From the NCBI GenBank assembly GCA_963820545.1, contig CAWGAJ010000002.1, forward strand, positions 992,001 to 1,056,000: 64,000 bases of DNA, given 5' to 3'. Under the pieces are notes generated by a model. It did not search any database, had not been told where the DNA came from, and saw nothing but the letters and a program-made list of their open reading frames with translations. Position 1 is the stretch's first letter; every line of letters begins with the position of its first letter. The translations under genes were made by a program, and so were the position numbers. Positions 8,547 to 18,079 of this stretch are shown here, one piece after another. The DNA comes from CAWGAJ01 sp963820545 (lineage in GTDB: Bacteria; Planctomycetota; Planctomycetia; Pirellulales; Thermoguttaceae).

Positions 8547-10607
8547 ATGCCTAATTGTAAAAAAACTTTTCCCGAGAATGCACTTCAGGCCCAGCCGGAA
8601 ATCTCAGTCCCATGGATGCAGCCTCTCCGCATTCTTTCAGGAGTGGCGCTCATCATCCTGGCCGCCTTCTTTGTTTACTTTCCCTCCTTAAGCGGCGGTT
8701 TCATTTTTGACGACGATTTACTCTTAACAAATAATCCACTCGTCAAGTCCTCCGCTGGGTTGTACCAATTCTGGAGCGCCATCGAGCAACAGGTTTATCC
8801 GGTGAGCAATAGCACGCTCTGGATCGAGTGGCGCCTGTGGGGGATGAAGCCGACCGGTTATCATATCACCAACCTGATTTTGCACATCGTCGAATCATTG
8901 CTGATTTGGGTCATTTTACGGAAGTTGTCCATTCCCGGCGCTTTCTTGGCGGCATTAATCTTCGCCGTGCATCCGGTGAACGTGGAGTCGGTCGCTTGGA
9001 TCGCGCAGCGCAAAGGCCTGATGGCGATGTTGTTCTTTCTCTTGTCAATACTCTGCTATCTAAAATTTGAGATTCCTTCGTCCCTTAGTTCTCATCACTC
9101 CCCACCATCTTCCGTCTACTCTCCACCGTCCACTGTCCACCGTCCACTATTTTACTGGCTGAGTCTGTTGGCTTTTGTATTGGCAATGCTCAGCAAGGGC
9201 ACAATGGCGATTTTGCCTCTGCTGCTCTTGGGGATTCTATGGTGGCAGCGCACGGGGACTGTCCCAATTTTCGCCTCAGCGAAAATGGGACTGTCCCCTT
9301 CTGTCTCTCGAAGGGATCTGCTGCGGACCGTGCCATTTTTCCTGGTGGCCTTATTATTGACGGGAGTGAACGTGTGGTTCCAGTCGTATCAATTTGAAAA
9401 TGCAATCCGGAATGTCACTTTCATGGAACGTTTGCTAGGCGCCGGCGGCGTGGTGTGGTTCTACCTTTACAAGGCGCTTTTGCCGCTGAACCTGGTTTTT
9501 GTCTATCCGGAGTGGCACGTTCGGGCGGAGAATTTGCTGTGGTGGCTCCCGCTGCTGGCGGCCGGGGTCATTACGGCGGTGCTGTGGCGGTATAGAGCGG
9601 GCTGGAGTCGGCCGTTTTTATTTGCCTGGGGCTTTTTCTGTGTGGCGCTTGTTCCCGTGCTGGGTTTTGCGGACGTGTGTTACATGCAGTTTTCGCTAGT
9701 AGCCGACCATTATCAACACCTTGCGCTTGTCGGAGTGATTGCGCTGGCGGCGGCGGGTTGGGGCCTTTGGCGTCAGCGGCCGGGCAAGCAGGCTCGCGCG
9801 GCGGCCAATGCCACGGCGGTTGTGGTGGTGGGGGCGCTCACATTTCTGACTTGGCAACAAAGCGGCCTGTACCGTAACGCCATCACGCTCTATCAGGCAA
9901 CGCTGAAAAAAAATCCCGACTGTTGCATGGTTCACAACAACCTGGGCACTGTCCTGGACGATGCCGGTCGGCCCCAGGAGGCGATCAATCATTACGAACA
10001 AGCCCTGCGCCTGAAGCCCAATTACCCCGAGGCCCACAACAACCTGGGCGTTGTCCTGGCCAATGCCGGCCGCTTCCAAGAGGCGATCGACCATTACGGG
10101 CGAGCCTTGAAGCTCAAGCCGAAGTACGCCGAGGCGCACAATAACTTGGGCAATGCCCTGGGCAAGATAGGCCGGCCGCAAGAGGCAATCGAACATTTCC
10201 AGCAATCCCTGAAGTTCAAGCCGAACTTTGTAGAGGCCCGCTTCAACCTGGGCAATACCCTGGCCGGAACAGGCCGGCCCCAGGAGGCGATCAAACATTA
10301 CGAACAAGCCCTGCGCCTTAAACCCGACTACGCCGAGGCCCACAACAATCTGGCCGCCGCTCTCAGTTCCATGGGACTATACCCCCAGGCTATCGAACAT
10401 TCCCGGCAGGCCCTGCGCCTTAGACCCGATTATGCCAAGGCCTGGGCCAATTTGGCGGCGCTCTATGCCCGGACAAATCGATCCGCCGAGGCCCTGGCCG
10501 CGGCCCACAAGGCCATCGAACTTGCCCTATCCCAGGGGCAGACGGCGCTGGCCAGGCAGATTGAAGATTGGTTGAATGCCTACCGTGCCCAAAATACTGT
10601 AAAATAA
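8547..10607 (+). CDS. TMTC-like membrane protein with six TPRs (array copy 4)
   Basis: This 686-residue paralogue begins MPNCKKTFPEN; the acidic loop-1 motif is FIFDDDL and the signature HPVNVESVAWIAQRKG is intact. It has six TPRs with very regular 34-residue spacing (NNLGTVL, NNLGVVL, NNLGNAL, FNLGNTL, NNLAAAL, ANLAALY). It contains both the heptamer-derived loop and a family A palindrome. It is 42 bases downstream of copy 3 and 41 bases upstream of copy 5. Confidence 0.85.
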   Translation: MPNCKKTFPENALQAQPEISVPWMQPLRILSGVALIILAAFFVYFPSLSGGFIFDDDLLLTNNPLVKSSAGLYQFWSAIEQQVYPVSNSTLWIEWRLWGMKPTGYHITNLILHIVESLLIWVILRKLSIPGAFLAALIFAVHPVNVESVAWIAQRKGLMAMLFFLLSILCYLKFEIPSSLSSHHSPPSSVYSPPSTVHRPLFYWLSLLAFVLAMLSKGTMAILPLLLLGILWWQRTGTVPIFASAKMGLSPSVSRRDLLRTVPFFLVALLLTGVNVWFQSYQFENAIRNVTFMERLLGAGGVVWFYLYKALLPLNLVFVYPEWHVRAENLLWWLPLLAAGVITAVLWRYRAGWSRPFLFAWGFFCVALVPVLGFADVCYMQFSLVADHYQHLALVGVIALAAAGWGLWRQRPGKQARAAANATAVVVVGALTFLTWQQSGLYRNAITLYQATLKKNPDCCMVHNNLGTVLDDAGRPQEAINHYEQALRLKPNYPEAHNNLGVVLANAGRFQEAIDHYGRALKLKPKYAEAHNNLGNALGKIGRPQEAIEHFQQSLKFKPNFVEARFNLGNTLAGTGRPQEAIKHYEQALRLKPDYAEAHNNLAAALSSMGLYPQAIEHSRQALRLRPDYAKAWANLAALYARTNRSAEALAAAHKAIELALSQGQTALARQIEDWLNAYRAQNTVK
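9071..9148 (+). repeat. Heptamer repeat inside TMTC copy 4
   Basis: In-frame 7-bp-period tract at the same loop as in copies 2 and 3, slightly diverged (SSVYSPPSTVHRP). Confidence 0.85.
9254..9300 (+). repeat. Palindromic repeat family A, in frame in TMTC copy 4
   Basis: 47-bp element with the same core and reading frame as in copies 1, 3 and 5, flanked by WWQRT and SRRDLLR. Confidence 0.9.
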
Positions 10608-10648
10608 TCCTAACATAAATCGTTTAACTGTTTTATCTCGGCTCGTGC

Positions 10649-12478
10649 ATGTCCAATCGCAAGAAACACTCCAATAAAAATGCTTCCCAGGCCTGGACGC
10701 GAACCGCTCTCCCCTCGATGCACAGCCTCCGCATACTGGCGGGAGTAGGGGCTATAGTCCTGCTCACCATTCTTGTCTATTTTCCCGCCTTAAGGGGCGG
10801 ATTCATCTGGGACGACGACTTACATTTAACAAATAACCCACTCATCAAGTCCTCCGCTGGGTTCTACCAATTCTGGAGTGCCATAGAGAAACAAGTTTGG
10901 CCGGTGAGCAATGCTTCGCTGTGGCTTGAGTGGCGCCTGTGGGGGATGAACCCGACCGGCTATCACGTCACCAACCTGATCTTGCACATTGTCGAGACCT
11001 TGCTGATTTGGGCCATCTTACGGAAGCTATCCATTCCCGGCGCCTTTTTGGCGGCAATGATCTTTGCCGTGCATCCGGTGAACGTAGAGTCGGTGGCCTG
11101 GATCGCGCAGCGGAAAAACTTGTTGGCGATGTTGTTCTTCCTGTTAGCCATACTGTGTTATCTAAAGGGGGATTCGCCGTCACCGTTGCCACAAAGTCGC
11201 CTATCTCCGCTTATGGCTGACCGCTGGTACTGGCTGAGCTTCTCAATGTTCGTCTTGGGCATGTTCGGCAAAGGATCTGTGGTAGTCTTGCCCGTGTTGC
11301 TGCTGGGGATCATCTGGTGGCGGCGCATGGGGACTGTCCCAATTTTCGCCTCAGCGAAAATGGGACTGTCCCCTTCTGTCTCTCGAAGGGACCTGCTGCG
11401 AATCGCGCCATTTTTCCTAGTTGCCGTAATACTGACGGGAGTGAACTTGAGGTTCCAGACCTACATTATCGATGGCGAGATCCGCTATGCCAGTTTTATC
11501 CAGCGTCTGCTAGGGGCCGGGGGCGTGGTGTGGTTTTACCTTTACAAAGCACTTTTGCCTTTGAACCTTGTTTTCGTTTATCCGGAGTGGCACATTGAGG
11601 CGGGCAATTTGCTCTGGTGGCTGCCGCTTGTGGCCGCCGTGGTGGTTACGATGGTCTTATGGCGGTATCGAGCAGGCTGGAGTCGCCCTTTTTTATTTGC
11701 CTGGGGATATTTCTGCGTAGCGTTGGTGCCGGTCATGGGCTTTGCGAACGTGTATTTCATGATAAGGTACTCCTTGGTGGCCGACCACTATCAGCACATC
11801 GCCATTATTGGAGTAATTGCACTGGTGGCGGCGGGCTTTGGCAATTGGCATGCGCGACTACGGGGCGGAGTGTACTGGGCGGCGACTGCCGTTGCCATCA
11901 TGGCGGTGGGAGCGATCACATTTCTGACTTGGCAGCAATGCGAGCAGTACCGTGACGTGCTTAAACTGTACCAGGTCACATTGGAAAAAAATCCGGATTG
12001 TTTGTTGGCCCACATCAACCTGGGTGTCGCACTGGTCAAAACAGGTCGGCCTCAGGAGGCGATCGAACATTACCGGCAGGCACTGAGGATCAACCCCGAC
12101 TTCCCTAGCGCTCATAACAATCTGGGCAATGTATTGTTCAAATTAGGCCGAGTACAGGAGGCAATCAAACACTATCAACAGGCTCTGCAATTTAAACCCG
12201 ACTTAACCGAGGCCTATAGTAATCTTGGCGGCGCATTAGTCAAAGCAGGCCATCTGAAGGAGGCGATTAAATGTTACCAGCAAGCCCTGCTTCTAGAGCC
12301 TGAATTCACCGAGATTCATTACAATTTGGCGGAGGCCTATGCTAGTATGCACCGATCCTCCGAGGCCATCGCCGCTGCCCAGAAAGCCCTCGAACTTGCC
12401 CGCTCTCAGGGACAAACAGCGCTGGCTGAGCAGATTGAAGATTGGTTGACTTCCTACCGCGCCGGACTGCCAAAATAG
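10649..12478 (+). CDS. TMTC-like membrane protein with four TPRs (array copy 5)
   Basis: Last gene of the array, 609 residues, starting MSNRKKHSNK. Loop 1 has FIWDDDL and the signature is HPVNVESVAWIAQRKN. Four TPRs (INLGVAL, NNLGNVL, SNLGGAL, YNLAEAY) precede the C-terminal helix (TALAEQIEDWL). It has a family A insertion but not the heptamer loop, where it reads LKGDSPSPLPQSRLSPLM instead. The stop is followed within 30 bases by a MITE-like repeat. Confidence 0.84.
   Translation: MSNRKKHSNKNASQAWTRTALPSMHSLRILAGVGAIVLLTILVYFPALRGGFIWDDDLHLTNNPLIKSSAGFYQFWSAIEKQVWPVSNASLWLEWRLWGMNPTGYHVTNLILHIVETLLIWAILRKLSIPGAFLAAMIFAVHPVNVESVAWIAQRKNLLAMLFFLLAILCYLKGDSPSPLPQSRLSPLMADRWYWLSFSMFVLGMFGKGSVVVLPVLLLGIIWWRRMGTVPIFASAKMGLSPSVSRRDLLRIAPFFLVAVILTGVNLRFQTYIIDGEIRYASFIQRLLGAGGVVWFYLYKALLPLNLVFVYPEWHIEAGNLLWWLPLVAAVVVTMVLWRYRAGWSRPFLFAWGYFCVALVPVMGFANVYFMIRYSLVADHYQHIAIIGVIALVAAGFGNWHARLRGGVYWAATAVAIMAVGAITFLTWQQCEQYRDVLKLYQVTLEKNPDCLLAHINLGVALVKTGRPQEAIEHYRQALRINPDFPSAHNNLGNVLFKLGRVQEAIKHYQQALQFKPDLTEAYSNLGGALVKAGHLKEAIKCYQQALLLEPEFTEIHYNLAEAYASMHRSSEAIAAAQKALELARSQGQTALAEQIEDWLTSYRAGLPK
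11329..11375 (+). repeat. Palindromic repeat family A, in frame in TMTC copy 5
   Basis: 47-bp element with the same core as in copies 1, 3 and 4, in the same reading frame. Confidence 0.9.
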
Positions 12479-12502
12479 GGTTCGGGGTTCAGCACTATCC
12501 TG

Positions 12503-12659
12503 CTCACCAATATGTAGGGTGGGTCAAGCAAACTGTTTTCTTGTTGGGACTTCGGTCGCGGATTCAGTGCTCGCCATAGTACAGGCTGTAAAATACAGAT
12601 TTGTCAGTTTGCGGAGACCCACCAACAACTTGCGCGACCTTGTCCCACCCTACGGTGAG
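12503..12659 (+). mobile_element. 157-bp MITE-like element, copy 1
   Basis: Starts CTCACCAATATGTAGGGTGG and ends CCCACCCTACGGTGAG, so the ends are inverted repeats. A second copy of exactly the same length lies at 53390-53546 in the opposite orientation, with well over 80% identity by eye. No reading frame inside; non-autonomous. Confidence 0.8.
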
Positions 12660-12685
12660 AAATGCAGCCTAACCATTAAACGAAA

Positions 12686-12708
12686 CGGGCCGCCTTAAAG
12701 GCGGCCCG
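12686..12708 (-). terminator. Intrinsic terminator after PEP-CTERM gene
   Basis: An 11-bp GC-rich perfect stem (CGGGCCGCCTT / AAGGCGGCCCG) with a single-base loop, followed on the minus strand by TTTCGTTT, 38 bases past the stop of the gene starting at 13600. Confidence 0.8.
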
Positions 12709-12745
12709 ATGTTAAAATCGTATATCGATTTTTAATGGTTAATCT

Positions 12746-13600
12746 TTACTTCCGACGCCAAAAGGCCAGCAGAGCCAAAACGCCCATGCCGAGCAGAATA
12801 AACGTGGAAGGTTCGGGGATCAGGGTAAGAACCACTGCCTCCCCAACGTACTCATTGCCCGTACTCCCTTGATTGGGAACCATCCATATCCTTTTATAGT
12901 TTGCATCCGTGTTATCGAAGGGGTCGTTATAATCAGTAATCCATGTCTCTGAGTCCTCATCCCAGTGAGAACCGATTACATGCTTATAGTTGACGTTGTC
13001 TTCGAACCAAACTGCCTTGGCACTTGTATCACTATTGAAAGTAGGGACTTGGGCATTAAGGGTGATGGTTCCAGCACCACCAATCCCAGCAGAAAATCTT
13101 AGCCGATATGTCCCAAGCAGGAACCTGGTAGTGGTTCCCGAAATTACTGGCGCGGGCAAGTAACCATTCAAGTTATTGCCATAAATGGGATCAGGACTGT
13201 CCTTCGAATTAAAGACACAATATCCCAAATCTGAAGGATCAGTTGAGTTGCTACCCCAGTCATAGGTCGCATCGGCATCCAGGTAATTTTTTGTACCACT
13301 TGGACCAGTACCATTGAAGGCAGCATTTTTGATCGGGACTGTGGTAATACCTGAAACATTGGTTACGCCAACATCCGTACAAATCATGTTCACAAAAAGA
13401 TAGCTGACGCCCTCGTCATTGTAATCACCATTAGTGCCCGAGACAACAGCCCATAGTTGAACTGGAATAAGGGCAGATTGACCTGCGGTGACAATCTGAG
13501 TCTTCGCGCCATTAGTAAGCGTTACATCGAGCATTAAATTTGCATACGATGTACTCGCAATCAACAAAACAACACACAAACCCATAAAAATCTTTTTCAT
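12746..13600 (-). CDS. PEP-CTERM anchored secreted protein
   Basis: A secreted protein of 284 residues with signal peptide MKKIFMGLCVVLLIASTSYA and a C-terminal PEP-CTERM anchor (IPEPSTFILLGMGVLALLAF followed by WRRK). The middle is a beta-rich, Asn/Asp/Gly-rich domain that I do not recognise; it has no catalytic motif. Such proteins are normally cut by an exosortase and exported to the surface or extracellular polysaccharide. The start at 13600 is chosen because AAGGAG lies six bases upstream; the ATG two codons earlier touches that site. Second gene of a two-gene operon, 28 bases after the next gene. Confidence 0.88.
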   Translation of the reverse strand: MKKIFMGLCVVLLIASTSYANLMLDVTLTNGAKTQIVTAGQSALIPVQLWAVVSGTNGDYNDEGVSYLFVNMICTDVGVTNVSGITTVPIKNAAFNGTGPSGTKNYLDADATYDWGSNSTDPSDLGYCVFNSKDSPDPIYGNNLNGYLPAPVISGTTTRFLLGTYRLRFSAGIGGAGTITLNAQVPTFNSDTSAKAVWFEDNVNYKHVIGSHWDEDSETWITDYNDPFDNTDANYKRIWMVPNQGSTGNEYVGEAVVLTLIPEPSTFILLGMGVLALLAFWRRK

Positions 13601-13628
13601 AGTCATCTCCTTGAGGTTATGTAATGGG

Positions 13629-14333
13629 TCACTTAAGCTTTCGTTTTAAATACACATAGAAGCCAATCAATCCCGATGCCCACAAAATTGACATCGATGG
13701 CTCGGGTATTGGTGTAATATCCGCTCCGTTTAGAGCAGAGCCCTGAGGGTTGCCCAAAGACGCGCTTCCGTAAAAGGTGATCAAAGTGCTAAAATCCGTA
13801 AAATTTATTTTGCCATCGTAATTAAAATCGCCCTGGTACCATTTTCCTGAACCACCGTAAGCGGTGATCAAAGCGCTAAAATCAGCGAAATTGACGGAAC
13901 CATTGAGATCGGTATCGCCAGGATATGTGTAGCGGACTAAAGAATCGGTGAGCAATGTGGAAACAGTGAAATAAGTCGTATATCTTTTGGAGCCGCCGTT
14001 GTTATTCGAAATAACGCCTAGCGCCTTGACCCCTCCCGGGTCGGTCTTGGCAAAGCTGCTGGCAATGCCGTAGCCTTTCCAGTCATTTGCCCCGCTGTGG
14101 TAATAACCGGTGGTTAAATAACCTACTAATCTTGTAATAGGATTAACACCAGTTTGACTGCTGTCTTCGTAATAAATCAGGTGGTTATTTTCCAAATCAA
14201 ACTGGCCGTCTGGGGCAATGTACATGTAATTAGTGCCCACCTCGCGATCGACGTTAGCCGTTCCTGCCGCCATTGCCGCTGAAGTCATCAATACAAGTGG
14301 CACAATTAAACAAAGCACTCGTTTGGCAAACAT
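13629..14333 (-). CDS. Dockerin-like repeat protein with PEP-CTERM anchor
   Basis: Secreted protein of 234 residues: signal peptide MFAKRVLCLIVPLVLMTSAA, an unrecognised beta-rich domain, two dockerin-type calcium-binding repeats (DTDLNGSVNFADFSAL and DFNYDGKINFTDFSTL, about residues 137-185) and a PEP-CTERM anchor (IPEPSMSILWASGLIGFYVY, KRKLK). Dockerin repeats next to the anchor are common in planctomycete surface proteins; no cohesin is seen in the window. GGAGG followed by seven A residues precedes the ATG at 14333 and fixes the start. First gene of the operon with the gene at 12746-13600. Confidence 0.9.
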   Translation of the reverse strand: MFAKRVLCLIVPLVLMTSAAMAAGTANVDREVGTNYMYIAPDGQFDLENNHLIYYEDSSQTGVNPITRLVGYLTTGYYHSGANDWKGYGIASSFAKTDPGGVKALGVISNNNGGSKRYTTYFTVSTLLTDSLVRYTYPGDTDLNGSVNFADFSALITAYGGSGKWYQGDFNYDGKINFTDFSTLITFYGSASLGNPQGSALNGADITPIPEPSMSILWASGLIGFYVYLKRKLK

Positions 14334-15190
14334 TTTTTTTCCTCCATCATCCAAAGTGAATAATAAACAAGATAAAAAAAGAAGAAGAATTCAAGGCACC
14401 TATCATTGCTCGTTGTTGTTCTTCTTGGCTACATTGCCCTCCTTTCGTGACCGATCCAATTGTACCTAGCAGTCAGTTCAGTTAGGAGGTTTATGTGTCC
14501 AGCAATTTTCCGGAGGTAATTAGTAACCTGTAAATTACTCGAACACAGACATTAGCATATCAAGGATCAGGTGAAATATCAAGTACCCAGCGGAGAATTT
14601 TGCGGAAATTTTTACCCAACCCCCCGACTTGAGTTATTGGTTACTTTTGATCTTTTCCGCCAATCTTTAATAATCCACAAGGTGCCAAAATCCCGGTAAA
14701 ACCGGCTGTGTAAGCTTTTTTTGCCCCAATCCGCTACCGGCAAAACCCCCGCAGGAACTGTTTTTAATCAGTACTTACCTATCCCGACTTACCGAAAAAC
14801 TCATTTACATCCTTTTTACCAGAAATTTTAGATTAGTCAATAATTTTGCACGCCCCCCAAAGGTAAATAAGTATAAAAGGGGCGAGGGGCTTGGGGACTG
14901 GTTCGGTTTGTGCGAAGCACCGGGCACCAACCGAAGGTTGGTCGGGCCGTTCCAGCAAACCGAACCTGTCCCCTTCTGACCTTCAGAACACAGAACGTAG
15001 AAGTCAGAACGCAGAAGTCAGAATGCAGAACGCGGATGGCTGAATGACGAATGCTGAATTATAAAAGAGGCTGTAGACTGTAGACCGGAGACTGGAGGTA
15101 GTGGAGAGTGGATAGTGAAAAGTGCTGAACCCTGAATCCTGAACCCTTTTCATCACTGTCCACCGCCCACTGCCCACTTTTTTCAATCCC
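14334..15190. other. 857-bp gene-free spacer with two repeat blocks
   Basis: No gene can be supported. The first 550 bases hold only non-coding sequence, presumably with the promoter of the operon starting at 14333. The rest holds a composite palindromic element (14893-14975) and a long heptamer tract that continues into the next gene. Confidence 0.6.
14893..14975. repeat. Composite palindromic repeat (family C with family B core)
   Basis: Outer arms GGGGACTGGTTCGGTTTG and CAAACCGAACCTGTCCCC form an inverted repeat. Inside is GGGCACCAACCGAAGGTTGG, another palindrome family found elsewhere in the window. A related element is at 35401-35510. Confidence 0.85.
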
Positions 15191-15215
15191 CTATCCTCTA
15201 TTCCCTACTTCTCCG
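14984..15215. repeat. Long heptamer repeat tract
   Basis: About 230 bp with a clear 7-bp period in changing unit sequences: CAGAACG/TAGAAGT, then CTGAATG, GGAGACT, GTGGATA, TGAACCC, CTGTCCA and finally TATCCTC. The right end reaches into the 3' end of the HAD-like gene, so the last codons of that protein (VGNRG) are repeat-derived. Confidence 0.85.
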
Positions 15216-15973
15216 GCCAAGGCCAGTGGCGAAGCGAGCACGTCGATCAATTCCTCGAAGCGGTTGATGTGCACGTCGGCCTGTGCGTCGCTGTCGAAAT
15301 TAAAGGCGATGGTGGGCATGCCCACCGCGCCGGCCCCGGCCAATTCCAGCCGGTCGTGTCCGATGAAAACTACCTTATCGGGCGGAAGTTTCAGGGTCTG
15401 GAGCGCGGCCAGATAGCAAGCCGGATCAGGCATGCAGCGGTTTAAGTCGATGGACGAGAGCACGCCGCGAAACATTTTTTCGATGCCGAACACGTGGAGC
15501 CGCTCGCGCAACCAGGCGGCCGGGTGTTCCGAATCGCAGATCACGCCCATGGCAAAGCCTTCTTGATGCAGTCGCCAGAGGGTGCGGCGAACGCCGGGCA
15601 GGGGACGGGCGTGGTCCTCCAATTGCCGACGCCGCGCGTGGCTGGCCGCCTCGACTTCGTCGATCTGCCCTTGCGAAAGGCCCGCGCAACGCAAAAACGC
15701 GGCGAAAGACTGACGAAAATCCCGCCGTCCGCGGTGCACCTCGTCAAGATAGTCTCGATCCCAAAGCCGGAAAAAACTGTAATAATTAGTACACAATCCC
15801 AATCGCGATAAAAGCTGCAACACCCAGCGCCGCCATACGGTGTCGTCGTAGAGGATATTACACATGTCAAAAAGAATGCCTTCGACCGTTTTCCGCAGCG
15901 GTTGGGGTTTGCAGTGGAGGCCCGCGCGACGGTGTTCTTCGCTCGGCTCAAAACGAAATTCTAAATGATGCAT
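15191..15973 (-). CDS. HAD-superfamily hydrolase-like protein
   Basis: A 260-residue protein with a HAD Rossmann fold. Motif I is GILFDMCNILYDD, motif II GVICDSEH, the lysine region is not clear (RCMPDPACY) and motif IV is VVFIGHDRLELAGAGAVGM. The usual second Asp of motif I (DxD) is Cys here, so ordinary phosphatase activity is doubtful; the substrate is unknown. An upstream TTG (16000) keeps the frame open, but the ATG at 15973 is the more likely start. The last few residues are encoded by a heptamer repeat tract. It stands alone between the repeats and TMTC copy 6. Confidence 0.72.
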   Translation of the reverse strand: MHHLEFRFEPSEEHRRAGLHCKPQPLRKTVEGILFDMCNILYDDTVWRRWVLQLLSRLGLCTNYYSFFRLWDRDYLDEVHRGRRDFRQSFAAFLRCAGLSQGQIDEVEAASHARRRQLEDHARPLPGVRRTLWRLHQEGFAMGVICDSEHPAAWLRERLHVFGIEKMFRGVLSSIDLNRCMPDPACYLAALQTLKLPPDKVVFIGHDRLELAGAGAVGMPTIAFNFDSDAQADVHINRFEELIDVLASPLALAGEVGNRG

Positions 15974-16151
15974 GGCTTGGGGGCAAAGGTCAGGAGTCAA
16001 AAGGGCAGGGATTATGGTGTAGTGGGAAAGAAACTGAGTTTAGCGTACTCAGTATATATCATTTGTAAAGAGATTGCAAAACCCTGTACAACTATTTAAC
16101 TCATTCTTCACTCAGTAGTCTTAATTCATTGTTGTCTATCAACCCCAAGCC

Positions 16152-17958
16152 CTATTTGGAAGGCGGCGCTGCACTTGGCGGGCCTGATAGGCCGGAGCGG
16201 TAGGAATTCAACCAACCTTCAATCTGTTTGGCCTCGGGAAGATTTCCCTGTGATCGAGCTATATCCAACGCCTTCTGGGCTGTGGCGATGGCCTGGGCGG
16301 TTTGGCCTGTTTTGGCATACACTAAGGCCAAGATAAAATGGGACTCCGCTACGTCGGGTCTGAGCCATAGGGCTTGCTGTAAATGTTCAATTGCCTGCTG
16401 ATATTGTCCTACCGCAATCAAGGCAACACCCAGGTTATAGTGGGCAGGGGCTAAATCAGGATTAAACTGTAGCAATTGGCGGAAATTATCAATTGCTTCC
16501 TGCATACGGCCTGCTTGGATCAATGCATTACCCAGGTTGATTTGTGCGTCATGGTAATCGGATTTAATTTGCAGGGCTTGACGAAAATGTTCGATCGAGT
16601 CCTTTATCTGGTCTGCTTGGAGTAAGGCCATACCCAGGTTATTGTGGGCCATCCAACAGTCTGGATTTTTTTCCAGCGTTGTTTGATATAGCGTCATGGC
16701 GTCGCAATACAGTCTGGTTTGCCGCCAGGTCAGAAATGTGAGCATAACTGTTGCCACGATTGCCACGATAATCGCCACGTGCCGTCCTGCTCCTCGCATG
16801 TGTTGGCGCCAAACGCTCCAAGAAGCCGCTGCTAGCACGATTACTCCAATCACTGCGATATGTTGATAATGATCCGCTACCAGAGAATATTTCATATACC
16901 CCACGTCCGCAAAGCCCAGCACGGGAATGAGCGACACACAGAAAAAGCCCCAGGCTAACAAAAAAGGCCGAGCCCAATGTTTCTCTATACAACCACAGCA
17001 CCCCTGTAACGATCATGGTCGCCAACAGCGGCAGCCACCACAACGGATTGCCGGCCTCAATGTGCCACTGGGGATATATAAATACCAGGTCGATTGGCAA
17101 AAGCCCCTTATAAAGATAAAACCAAACCACGCCGCCGGCTCCCAGCAAACGCTCCAGAAAAGTGGCATTCCGGATTGCGTGTTCGGGATAGTATGTCTGG
17201 AACCACACGTTCACTCCCGTCAACACTATGGCAACCAGGAAAAATGGCATAGTCCGGACTACGTCCCGCCAGATCAGCTTTTGCCGCCACCAAATGATCC
17301 CCAACAACAACACCGGCAAGACCGCCACCGAACCCTTGCTGAGCATAGCCAACACGAACGCCGCCAGACTCAGCCAGTACCAACGGTTCAACCAGGGCCG
17401 ATCAAAGTGGTATTGCCGTACTGAAGAATCCATCTCTGCCTTCAAATACCATAGTATCGACAATAGAAAGAACAACATCGCCATCAGGCCTTTGCGCTGC
17501 GCGATCCACGCCACCGACTCCACGTTCACCGGATGGATGGCGAAGATCAGCGCCGCCCAAAAAGCCCCGGGAATCGATAACTCCCGCAAAATGAGCCAGA
17601 TCAACAAGGACTCGATGATGTGCAGGATCAGGTTGGTGACGTGATAGCCGGTCGGGTTCATCCCCCACAGGCGCCACTCGATCCAGAGCGTGCAATTGCT
17701 GATCGGAAAAACCTGCTTCTCTATGGCTCTCCAGAATTGGCGCCATCCATCGGCGGATTTGACAAGTGGATTATTTGTCAAAAGTACGTTGTCGTCAAAG
17801 ATGAATCCGCCACTGATGGCCGGAAAGTAGGCAAGGAAGACGGCTACTATGATGAGAGCCACTCCCGCCAGCACCCGGAATGAAAGAGCCCTTGCGACAG
17901 AGGTTTCCGACCGGACCTGGGGAGCATGTTTATGGAAAGACTTTTTGCGCTTGGGCAT
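16152..17958 (-). pseudogene. Frameshifted TMTC-like protein with four TPRs (copy 6)
   Basis: Sixth paralogue of the 2.5-12.5 kb array, on the opposite strand. It begins MPKRKKSFHKHAPQ, has FIFDDNV and the intact HPVNVESVAWIAQRKG signature. Near 16975-16983 the frame is lost: after VLWLYRE the paralogues read GWSRPFLFAWGFF, which appears here in the +1 frame from position 16961 onward. Removing one base restores 601 codons with four TPRs (NNLGMAL, INLGNAL, YNLGVAL, FILALVY). It lacks both repeat insertions, so it may be closest to the ancestral form. A sequencing error is as likely as true inactivation. Confidence 0.82.
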
Positions 17959-18079
17959 CAGCGGACTGAGATGAAAGAACTAAAAGTTCTATTTTGTATA
18001 TTTGGGAGTAGATCGCACTTTGTCACTATCTGGCACAATCTCTAATCCACAATCCTTAATCTCTTTTGTTGCATCCGTG
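17959..18079. other. Spacer with weak heptamer repeats
   Basis: The interval contains a short 7-bp-period stretch (CTAATCC, ACAATCC, TTAATCT near 18042-18062). No gene is seen. Confidence 0.4.

Noticed and set aside
14893..14975. Possible intrinsic terminator or small RNA
   Set aside because: A second element of the same kind elsewhere shows it is a dispersed repeat; termination may be a side effect.
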